NCBI GenBank assembly: GCA_958450325.1
Contig: OY288261.1
Location: 13,567,277-13,631,276 of the forward strand
DNA from: Agrostemma githago
Lineage: Eukaryota > Streptophyta > Magnoliopsida > Caryophyllales > Caryophyllaceae
DNA length: 64,000 bases
Direction: 5' to 3'
The notes under the pieces are model-generated. The model did no database searches. It was given only the letters and a program-made list of their open reading frames with translations, and was not told the origin of the DNA. Every line of letters starts with the position of its first letter. The first letter of the stretch is position 1. Both the position numbers and the translations under genes were made by a program. This document shows positions 54,201 through 64,000 of this stretch, one piece after another.

Positions 54201-57200
54201 AACTACTCCTTCCTAGGAGTCACCTTCACTTCACCTAACATAATAAACTCAAAGTACTCATCAAATTCACTCCCTCACATCGCTCATCAAAATACCAAAT
54301 CAATCACAAGAATCCCACAAAAACAAAGGAAGTCCTAGAAACAAAAAGAACACAAATACAAGCACAAGAATTCTAAAGAAGAGAGGAGGGGAATATACAA
54401 CATGACGGTTCTTTTAGGAACTCCGTCAAACCTAGGATGGTGGACTCCATTCTTCAACCGTAGCCCTTTAGGGCATGGAGGAGCAAGTCGAACGCGCTAC
54501 CGACATCGTAGTGAAGGCCCAAGAAGCGCTCGAGCTTTACCGACCTCCACGGCCTCCAAGGAGGAGGCAAGAAGTAGGAATCCCAAGACCCGACATCATC
54601 TTCAAATTTGTCTCCGGGGTCTCTCCATCCTACGAGCTCAACCGATCTCTTCCTCCCTAGGCATCGCCTCCAGTCATTAGCAAGCTTCATCTCCAAGAAT
54701 AGAGGCACAAAAAGCGGTTTTGGCCTCATCTCTTCATTGCACACCCCCACACTTTCCTCAAGTTGTGGTTCCCCATCTTCATCACTCGGCCCCACATCAT
54801 CTTGGAGAGGGGAATCGAAACTTCTACCGGCGGTTTCAATCTCTTCCAAGTCATCTCTCGGTGTACTAGCAAGGGGCTCTTGATGCATATCCAAATTATC
54901 GCACAAGGGCTACTCGAGGCTAACAATCTCACCCAACAACTCTACAAACTCCACCAAACCATCCCACTCACTATCCTCCTCCAATTCCTCACCAAGAATG
55001 CCTTCACCAAGGGTCACATCCTCATTCGTCTCTTTTTGGGTAGACGATTGAAGTTCTTCAAATTCCCTTTGGAGCTTGGCCAAGAGTTCATAATTCTTTT
55101 TCGTTTGGATGGCCATTTCTTGTCGGTCTTTTTGCATTTGAAGAATCGATTGATGCAACTCCAAGTTTAGCGATTGGTGGTCATTGGAGTCTTGTAAAGC
55201 TCCTTGAAAATCTTGATGATGCCCAAGGGGTGGGGCATCATATTGTTGGTAGCAAGGTTGGGATGATTGGTAGTATTGTGGGTCATAGGGTTCATATTGT
55301 GGTTGGGGTGGAGGGTAATATTGTGGGTCTTGGTGGTATTGGCTTCCACAAGGTGAATCTTGAGTGTACATGGTGGGCTCACAATCATAACTCGAGTAAT
55401 AGTCACCATGATCGTAGGATTGGTAATCGTTCACTTGTTGGTAGCCATTTTCATACTCTTGAGGATCATACCCATCTTGATTACCCCAAGAAGCTTGATA
55501 GTGGTAGGGGGACGTCATGTCATACCCTTGGTTCATGGAAGAAGAGTGGTAGCTCATATCGGCTTCCATGTGTGTGGAGTTTATATCAAACCCCATGCTT
55601 GCCCGAAAATCGTAGTCCATACCCGGTTGGAAACCACTCATCCTAGCAACCGTCCGTTTAAGCGGCTCTAAGTTGCAAGAAGAAGATAATCACCACCTCT
55701 AAGCACAAACTGTAGACTAAGAACAAACGTGAGAAGTCTAGTGCTTTTTGGGCACTAGACGAGAGAGAAATAAACCACACACACACAAGAAGCAAAGTAA
55801 CCAAAAGAAAAAAGAAAACACAAACACAAAGACAAAGTCAAGCAAATAGGAAAACAAAGTCCAAACTAGCACCGTCCCCGGCAACGGCGCCAAATTGATG
55901 GTAAGGGATTCGTCACGTCCCAACCGTCAATAATATAACCGGCTAATCCTAACTAGGGTAGATAGGGTAAGTCGGATCGAATCCACGGGGACGGTAAGAG
56001 GCGTCTAGACTAAGTCGGCCCAAATACTAGACTAAGTCAACGAGCTAAACTAGCAATAGAAGGAGGGGAGAAACTAGACTAAGACTAAGAGGAACAACTA
56101 AGGAGAACGGGCTAGGATTAGGTCGGGGTCAAAGGGGTAACGGAATGGTCAAGGGAGGACTAGAGTGAAGGAGGTAGTAGGGTGATCTAGGTTGGTCCGG
56201 GCTCTCGCATCTTAGACTCACCTAGATGTTCCACCTAAAACCCATCTCGTCGATACACAACACACTCGGAGTTCTAGCGCGCTATGATCCTAGGTCGAAT
56301 CCGGGCTCTCGCTACTTAGACCGGTTAAGGGGTCGTCCTCACCGGGCTCTCGCAACTTAGTGAGGGGACCGAAACCACAACAAACTAACACCCACGAAAG
56401 AAAGGCAAGAAAACAAGCATTCGTACATACTTAGTCATTCAAGCAATTCCACAAACATGTGATGTGCATCAAACAAGAGGAAACCCAAATCTTCCACCAA
56501 CATCTCTAACCAACCTTTAATCACCCAATTAACACCCTAATCACCTTACTAACCCTAGCAAGAACACTACTCTAACATAATCCAACTACAACTAACACTA
56601 ACAAGGAGAATCATCATAAGAAACAAAACAAACATCTATAAACTAGCGAAAACAACAAACAACAATCAAAGATTACAACTTGGATGAATAAAACAAGATT
56701 AAAGAGTAAAAGAGAAGAGGATTATACCAAACTAACAAGAGAAATGGAAAAGGAGAACACTTGCATAGAAGATGACCCAAATTCATCCACCAAGGTTGTC
56801 AATCTTGGATGGATTCTTCAAGAGATCCAATATTACAAGCTTAAACTAAGATTAACGACTAATTACCAACTAATCTACACTAATCTAATCTAATCTAACC
56901 TAAAGTAGTCTAGGGTTTAGTCTCTCAAAGTGTGCATATTTTACATAACAAGGGAAGGGTATATATAGGGTTACAAATGGAAAGGAGAAGAAAAGAATTG
57001 AAGGCGGGCGAGCTGGAGCTTTTCCCGGTCGGGAAAGAAATTCCCGATCGGGATTATGGGAATTCCCGATCGGGATTTTATGTTCCCGATCCGGAACAGC
57101 CCCCAGTAGCTGCAGTTCGTTCCTTCTTCATCTCGAACGGGATGAGGCCATCCCGAACGGGATGGGTCTTTGTAGGCCTCCCTTAAGAGCTCTTTGGTCC

Positions 57201-57505
57201 CTCCTTGCCTCTCATGGGCTTCTCGTCGATTCTCGGGACTCGGGATCGGGTCTCGGAGGCTCGGGATTGGATCCCGAGATCTCGGGGTCGATTCCAATGC
57301 ATCGAGTCATCGTTCCTCTACTCCGTTGGCTCCAAAATGTGTATGTATCGAGTCGGAATCGCTCCAACTCTTCCAATTCGGTCTCGGGAACCTGAAACGA
57401 ACTAAAGGAAGCATAAGAAGCCCCTAAACCGCTCCCAAGGAGCGATTCTACAAGGAAAACGGGACCAAAACACTACAGAATAAGCACTACAAATGACACT
57501 TATCA
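51202..57505. mobile_element. Athila-like element with inverted LTRs, copy 2
   Basis: Same length (6304 bp), same site and same ATATG duplication (51197-51201, 57506-57510) as copy 1, so it was copied with the unit and did not insert independently. Left arm 51202-52798 (plus), primer site 55875-55892 (minus), right arm 55896-57505 (minus). The two arms of this copy are closer to each other than the arms of copy 1 are. Confidence 0.9.
54454..55641 (-). pseudogene. Athila-like gag-position ORF, copy 2
   Basis: Equivalent to 33872-35059, in two same-phase frames (55641-54910 and 54906-54454) separated by the same TAG. The Tyr/Gln-rich N-terminal half and the coiled-coil stretch are unchanged; the differences are single residues (for example QKETNED against QKEMNED). 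The shared stop predates the duplication. No enzyme domain is visible. Confidence 0.6.
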
Positions 57506-57724
57506 ATATGGGCATACCTAAGACTTATACGACAAGTCCAATTCCCCACGGAGTTATCATCATCAGCTCAGGTATTATTTCCAACTTATGGCTGGCGAGC
57601 CCTTTTACGCAAGTCTACTGGACTTTAAACGACCCGACCGGAAGCTGCTAGGGTTTAATCTTTGATTGACCTGGTAGCTACTCTGACTTTCGTCCTGTCC
57701 AAGCCTCAGCTAGAGTGGGGGCTC

Positions 57725-59952
57725 TGTAGACACCCACATTTTGACTGCCAGGTGTCTATAGCAGTTTCCGACAAACACCCGATGATGATCGGACGCAAAC
57801 ATGCTTTAATATACTCGGAAACGGGCTCAAAATCATTGGCATTTAGCTTGGGATTTTTACGGAGTACATATCTCACAAAACCAACCTCAAAATCAGGCCC
57901 AGTGCGTCGTTTCGAGTCAAAGAAGACTAATTTGGGTCGATTCCGACACCAGGGGTAAAACCGTCTTTTAGCGACCGAGTCAAAACCCGGTCAAAAATAT
58001 TCTCGAGACACGCGAGTCATCCGTGACACCTCACGTGGCCGATTCGGGCTCCAATACTACAAAAAATCAGCTACACAAAATATTAAACAAATCCGTTTAA
58101 GGATAGGATTCGATCTCAAGTAGGAATTCTATCCGAAAACCGAATCGAACACTCGACCGAGCTAGGACACTCGGCCGAGCAGCCCATACCAGCCGAGATT
58201 CCCTTTCTTCTTTGCCAAGAAAACGGAATTCTCGTTCTTCTCAGCTTCTTACGTTTCCTATCCTAAGCGGTAGTTCTAACCCAAACACTTCTCCTAGCCA
58301 AGGTCGGGAATATTCCTATAAATAGGCCCCTTGCACAACACATCAATTAACATCTAAGATTCAGAATTATCAATCAATCATCCATCATCAACTTTTTATC
58401 ACACATCTACGATTCAGAAATATACACTTAGCATCGAGAAACCGATAATATATCCAAGATCCGACGAAACCGGCCATCTCTTACCCTTTACACGTCCAAA
58501 CCAAAAAACCACCATAACTCACCGACATTAACTCGACGCTCCCGTGCCTAAGCCACATTACGACGAGCCCCGTTCCGAGTACACAAAGCATGTAGGTTGA
58601 GGGTGTAAAATCAAACCCGTTTCTCTCCTTTCTCTTCCTCTTCCTCTCGTCTTTTCCCTTTTTTTGCGTCGTCGGTCGATTTCTTTTTACGGGTCATCAT
58701 CGTATTTTTTATTATTTCTAATATCGATACTACAAAACTATTTTTATAAAACAAACGTTCTTAAAAATACGATATCGATTCTCTATAATCGAATATTGTA
58801 TCAAAAAGAACTAAATTAATCTCGTTGATGCTAAAAAATCGTTACAACAAAATACAACGATTTTAACGCGGAGAGCGTCAAACATCGTTTTTTTTAGTTT
58901 AATTTTTAAAACGATTTACAAAAACCTTTTTTTTTTTACCTTTTCTAAAAAAATCATTCCGAGTATTTAATATCGATTTCATAGTCGAATATTGAATATA
59001 ACGAATATCGCAAAATTAAGTCGAGTATAAATTATGCAATATTTATACGCGATTTAATAAAGCTAAAATTTTCCGAAAATCAATTTCGAAAATAGCCCGG
59101 GACGCGAGTTGCGTGCGTCCCGGCGAGGCGCGCGGTTCCCTTAAAACGCGACACAAAAATCGATTTCGCTCTATTTTTTATTATTCTTCGAACATCGTTT
59201 TTTAGACAAAACAACGGGTTTTAGGCATATTTCAGATTTCGATATTTTTTCCTTGACCTCGGTCAACACGTGTTAATCCATCACGTGTCATAAAACTTTT
59301 CAAAATCATGCATATTATCGTATTCATATTTTTTATTCAATCGTTACTAACACGTTTGTTTATCTTTTTAGCAATTTCCTTTTATCGTTTGTTTTATTAT
59401 ACTAAAACGAATCTCACATGCTAAATTCAACTTTGACGTTAAATTTTTCATGCATTAAACCGACTTAGCAACCCATTCAATTCCTCGCATGTTTAGGAAA
59501 ACAATGTTTGCATATCATTCATCGTATTACTAACGCGCGTATTAAAAAATCATTCGATAGCCTAGTAGAGGCCGTTAATGTGCGGGCGGGGTTGGGTGTT
59601 CTTAGTGAACTTCCCAACACGTACCCTCACCCCTTACTCAGATCCGTGGTTTCTGGATGTCCGAATACATTGGCAACGAGAGTCATTCAATATACGATTA
59701 ACCGATCAAGTCGGCATCGGTATCGAACTGCAAAGGGACGAGCCCAATAAACTCTGACATAGGAAATGGGCCGTATTTTGTATACGGCCCACTACGACAT
59801 AGAGTGGGCTCGAACGGTTCCGAATAACCATAAAATTCGGTGGCGACTCCAACTTCGATTTAAATTTCAATTTGACCATCTCATATGGAGATTCATTCGC
59901 CTCCCCAAACCCGCGCGTGGCCGCGTCGGGGTGGACCTATGTCATGTCCACA
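57725..59952 (+). repeat. Element A LTR copy at the unit 3 junction
   Basis: A 2228-bp A LTR, preceded by the same polypurine tract and followed by GTCGT and the B LTR remainder, as at 15971 and 37143. Confidence 0.9.
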
Positions 59953-62357
59953 GTCGTTTCCAATCAAATAAGGCTAATTTGGACCAAAACCGACACCGGA
60001 AATAAAACCGAATTTTTGCGATTGGGTCAAACCCCGGTCAAAGCCGTTTCCGAGACACATAAAAACAGCTACATAAACATCAAGGGTCTAACCCAAAAAC
60101 AAAGCCCACAAAATATCCAAACCACGGTCCAAAAACCGGACCCGTGCAACCCAGCTGACCTACTCGATCGAGTGCTCAGCCCACTCGATCGAGTGGGCCC
60201 TCATTCAAGCCCGACTGCGTTTTGACTAGGCCACTCGATCGACCGAGTCAAGGGGCTACTCGGTCGAGTAACCCTAGCCGGAGGAGTATAGCTATGCCTA
60301 TATAAACACCTCCATGCACACACTTCAAGACATCTTTTTAGAACCCTAATTCAACCCTAATCAAACCTATACCACACTCAAAATCTAACCCTAGCATCTA
60401 GGATTCAAACCCTAATCACCATAACCTAGCCTACATACTCGATACTCCCGTGCTAGCCACAACTACGAGTCCCGTCCGAGAACAAGAACATGTAGGTTGA
60501 GGGTGATAAAACCCCTTTCTGCTCCTTTCTCTTCTTCCTCGCGTCGTCCGTCGTCATTTGTCGTCGTTCTTTTTTTTTTATTATTATTATTTTGTTCGCC
60601 TCCATAATATCGCTAATAATTACTAGTATTAAAAACATTAAAATACTTGTGGATTTGTTTCGAGTGCGAAGGATGTCGGAATAAGAAAACCCGAATATAC
60701 AAGGGTATTGCACCCAGCGTTGCCGGTCGCTTATCCCGACACCCCTAGCGTTTGATTATTGAAGCAAGTCAACGTAAACAATAATTTTTATTTTCGTTCA
60801 CGCTATCATCGATCGCATATTTCATTGATTCTAAAACCTTTTTCAAAACAAGTATTTTCTATAAGGCTCGAAACCCGTTGACGCATATCCGACATCACAT
60901 AATCCCTAGGGATTCATTACGATGTTGTAAAAGCCGAGGGAATCAAGTCTTTCAATTCAAGCAAAGTGTCAACCTTTTAGATCCGATACCAATTCGATAA
61001 TTGGATGTCGAATCTAAATAATTTAGTCAAACAATTTAGCTAAAACGATTTTCCGTTGATGCTTAAAATAGATGTCATTAATTTCATTAGAATTACGACT
61101 CTATAAACGCGGAGGAAAATTCATATCGTTTTAATCGATTTATTGACTTATAGCTTTATTTAGTTCCGCTCTAATATTCGATATCGATTCAATAATTGAA
61201 TGTCGAATATGACGAGTTTTATACGTATGAATCGAGCATAAATCATACAATATTTATGCCCAATTCAACAAAATTACCCAATTATCAAAATCAAAAAAGC
61301 AATTTCGAAATCGATAGCAAATTGCAAAACAAACCCTAGTTCGTATAGGGGGCACTCGATCGAGTGCCTAGCACACTCGGTCGAATGGCACCCCAAAAAC
61401 CGAGACAGAATGCTTTTTCGACCTCCACTCGGCCGAGTCACGCAATGACTCGATCGAGTGGCAGTGTACTCGGTCGAGTTTGCCAATAACTCGATCGAGT
61501 AGGGTCTAAAATACGGGACAGAAGCCTTTTCAGAGGTCCACTCGGTCGAGTCCTCCAATGACTCGGTCGAGTGGCCCCTTATCACGTCAAACCGTGAGTC
61601 CTATAAAGTCATTCGAATCTCGTTAATGCTTTCTACGACTTAAGTCGACGCGTGCCTAGTTCATCACGTGAAATATTACTTTCCAAAACTTTGCATCATT
61701 TTTTATAATTCCTTTATTCAATAATTCATAAACCATTGTTATTGTCTTTCCGTTACTAACAAGTTGGCTATTTCCTTGTTGATTTATTGTTTATTTTATT
61801 GTACTAAAAAGAACCTTCGCATGCTAAATTTAACTTCGACGTTAGAGTTAGTTGCATTAAATCGACATAGAAACCCTTTCGATTTCGTCGCATGTTTAGG
61901 GAAAATACTGTTTGCATATCATTTAACCGAACTACTAACGCGCGTATTCAAAAATCATTCGATATCTTAGTAGAGGCCGCTAATGTACGGGCGGGGTTGG
62001 GTGTCCTTAGTGGGCTTCCCAACACGTACCCTCACCCCTTACTCAGAACCTCGGTTTCCGGATGCCCGAAACCGTTGGCGCACGAGAGTCATTCAATACA
62101 GGATAACCGATAGTGACGGTATCGGTATCAAATACAAAGGGACGAACCCAATAAACTCTGACATCGGAAATGGGCCGTATTTTGTACACGGCCCACTACG
62201 ACATAGAGTGGGTTCGAACGGGCCCGAACTCCCACAAAGTTCGGTGGCGACTCCACTTTGATTTAAATTTCAATTCGATCCATTCTCATATGGAGATTCA
62301 TTCGCCTCCCCAAACCCGCGCATGGTCGCGTCGGGCTGGACCTATGTCATGTCCACA
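59953..62357 (+). repeat. Element B LTR remainder, unit 3 (full)
   Basis: This 2405-bp copy retains the promoter-proximal palindromes and TATA box (60299-60306), so the 602-bp deletion is unique to unit 2. The second palindrome cluster is at about 61354-61571. Confidence 0.9.
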
Positions 62358-62360
62358 ATT

Positions 62361-62378
62361 TGGCGACTCCGCTGGGGA
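62361..62378 (+). promoter_or_regulatory. Primer-binding site, element B unit 3
   Basis: TGGCGACTCCGCTGGGGA, as in element A and unit 2. The leader that follows (62379-63388) has no ORF of note. Confidence 0.85.
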
Positions 62379-63388
62379 TTAACTGATGCGTGACTTACCA
62401 TCGGCATCCTCAGGGTTAGACTCGAATAGAAATCGTTTGACTAGTACAATACGCGTTTAGTTTTACGGTTCATGCATAACCCATATTTTCCCGGGCCGGT
62501 ACTCGCGACCGACGTCCCACTATACAGTGATGTACTCCAATATGGATATGTCAAAGGTGTCCATAGTCGATTCGAGTAGGTTTCGCGGCATGTTCTAAGC
62601 TCAACTCGACTTAGAAAGTCCGTCCCGATCAACGTCTAGACTATGTACACTGGTATAGACCCTCTATAGACCGACCGAGACTTAGTGTAAAGCATACATG
62701 GCGCCGTTATAATGCTTGCGTGACTATATGCTACTTGGTTTCCGTGTCGTTTTCAAAAACCGTCTTTTTCAAAAGTGTCATCTTCTCAAACCATCCAATT
62801 TCAAAACATCCCATTTCTAGGCGGTACTCTGCCCATTTCAAAACTCGAAAATATTTCCAAACTTTCAAAACCGAGGCCCGATACATTTTTCCGATTTTCG
62901 AAAAAATCGGGCCCCTCAACAGCTTTTTCGGATTTTTTTTCTTCTAAGAATCCTTTTCAAAACCTGCCTCTCCTTAGGACTTCCCGTATTTAGCAGTGTC
63001 GGGTCGTGTCTTAAGTCGTCGAAGTCTCTAGCGTCGAAACTCTGTCGATTCTACATCGCGAGTTTCTTCCCTATCCCAGTCCGCCTTACTAGACTAAGGC
63101 AAGGCTCACCTACGTAGGACATACTTCTACAAACGAGGGCCCATTTACACAATCGAGTCCAAAGTCTGGGGATGTCTCACGTGAACCTTCCTTCGAACAG
63201 GACTCGGCCCACCCGCCGATTCCTAAGGAAGGCCCACCTTTCACAAGTCACCCGTCTAGGTGTCTTTTCCGAGTCATTTCCCTTTTCAGTCTTGTTCGAG
63301 ATGTACTTTCTATTCCGGGATTTGGGCTAGTTTCTGATTACGCGCTGTTCTTACAGACAGGCCACCCGAGACCAGATATCAACGCAAG

Positions 63389-64000
63389 ATGGACGACCTG
63401 AAAGCCGCGCTAGCCAAGATCGAGACTCAATTGACTGCCATCCAAACCGACCAAACCACTCTGGCCACCCGTCTGGCCGCCGTGGAGAAGGGTACGCCCA
63501 CTGGATCCGAGCCTACTGGGCCTATAGCCGAGTTAATCGGCGCTGTTCGCAAGCTTGAAGAACATGTCCACCTGTCGACAAACAACTCGATCCACACTGA
63601 AAATGCTCGCTCCTACTCACCTTTGAATGACGAGCTACCGACTAACCTCAACCTTACGGGAATTCCGATGTTTGAGGGTACTGAAGACCCGGTCCACCAC
63701 ATCCGGGCTTTCAAAGAATTCATGGCGGTCAAAGGGGTGAAATCCACCATGTATAAGAATTTATTTGCTTCCTCACTCGAGAAGCACCCCAAGGCCTGGT
63801 ACTACAGGCTCGATTCCAAGAAATACAAGACTTGGGACGATGTGGCTACTGAATTTGCTCGGAATTACGCTGATGATACCGAGATCCAGACTACAATGCG
63901 TACTCTGGAAGTGATGGCCCAAGAGCCCAAAGAAGGGTTCACAAAATATTTCCAAAGATGGCGGGCCGAAAGTGTGAAGCTGGTTGATAAGCCCAGAGAG
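63389..64000 (+). CDS. gag: Element B Gag, unit 3, partial at window end
   Basis: 204 codons of Gag open to the window edge, starting at the same ATG context as units 1 and 2. It includes the coiled coil and the first part of the gag domain (AWYYRLDSKKYKTWDDV). One private change is Q-to-H in the KLEEQVHLS region. It shares S-to-R (DKPRE) with unit 2, which supports a closer relationship between units 2 and 3 than with unit 1. The remaining gag and pol lie outside the window. Confidence 0.88.
   Translation, partial: MDDLKAALAKIETQLTAIQTDQTTLATRLAAVEKGTPTGSEPTGPIAELIGAVRKLEEHVHLSTNNSIHTENARSYSPLNDELPTNLNLTGIPMFEGTEDPVHHIRAFKEFMAVKGVKSTMYKNLFASSLEKHPKAWYYRLDSKKYKTWDDVATEFARNYADDTEIQTTMRTLEVMAQEPKEGFTKYFQRWRAESVKLVDKPRE

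Larger units (their letters stand above)
50974..64000 (+). repeat. Tandem duplication unit 3 (incomplete, runs off window)
   Basis: The same A-3'end junction recurs (CTTTTCTACC at 50981, against 30399 and 15536), followed by the second inverted-LTR insertion, an A LTR, a full B LTR remainder and the start of gag. The array continues past 64000. Confidence 0.88.

Noticed and set aside
30392..64000. The whole repeat array as a simple assembly artefact
   Set aside because: The units differ by substitutions, a 602-bp deletion, a 12-bp microsatellite change and presence or absence of the inverted-LTR insertion, so they are not identical duplicates; long reads would still be needed for proof.

Overview
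This is plant nuclear repeat DNA, almost certainly from a eudicot. I found no host gene, tRNA, rRNA or CRISPR array. Tat-lineage Ty3/gypsy elements with a tRNA-type primer site, an Athila-like element, plant L1-type LINE remains, a LINE with a restriction-like endonuclease and a Mutator-like element all point to a plant. The gag tandem repeats and the antisense plant-mobile-domain (PMD) gene resemble Retand/Tat elements known from Caryophyllales, but I cannot confirm the species.

Region 1 (1-8813) is an old, AT-rich repeat landscape. It holds two diverged copies of a GACCCGT-rich repeat. One copy is interrupted by a 1.0-kb MULE-like element with a 9-bp target duplication, a broken L1-type LINE (minus strand), a longer broken LINE of the RLE (restriction-like endonuclease) type (minus strand), and ATT/AAT microsatellites.

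Region 2 (8814 to the end) is a nested, tandemly duplicated retrotransposon cluster. A Tat element here called B begins with its 5' LTR at 8814. Its LTR is split by a shorter, gag-only Tat element called A (8999-18197), which is flanked by the 5-bp duplication GTCGT. The B LTR resumes at 18198, and B's internal region follows: intact gag, an open protease frame, a heavily broken RT/RNase H/archaeal-type RNase H/integrase, then a two-exon PMD gene on the opposite strand with its own TATA box. At about 30392 the sequence jumps back to the 3' part of A, so a block of A-3'end + A-LTR + B-LTR + B-internal is repeated in tandem. Unit 1 starts at about 15530, unit 2 at about 30392 and unit 3 at about 50974; unit 3 runs off the window. 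Units 2 and 3 each also carry a 6304-bp Athila-like insertion whose two LTRs are INVERTED relative to each other and which has a perfect 5-bp target duplication (ATATG).

Inferred order of events: A inserted into the B LTR; a tandem duplication formed; the inverted-LTR Athila-like element inserted into the duplicate; a further unequal exchange copied that unit; a 602-bp deletion then removed the promoter part of the B LTR in unit 2. Gag and the antisense PMD gene stay open while pol has accumulated shared stops. Such copies could move only if enzymes were supplied in trans. The strongest candidates for something unusual are the inverted-LTR element (two U3 ends outward, two promoters facing inward, a natural 1.6-kb hairpin), the preserved antisense PMD gene, and clusters of 12-14-bp CGATCG-type palindromes just upstream of the TATA boxes of three different LTR families.
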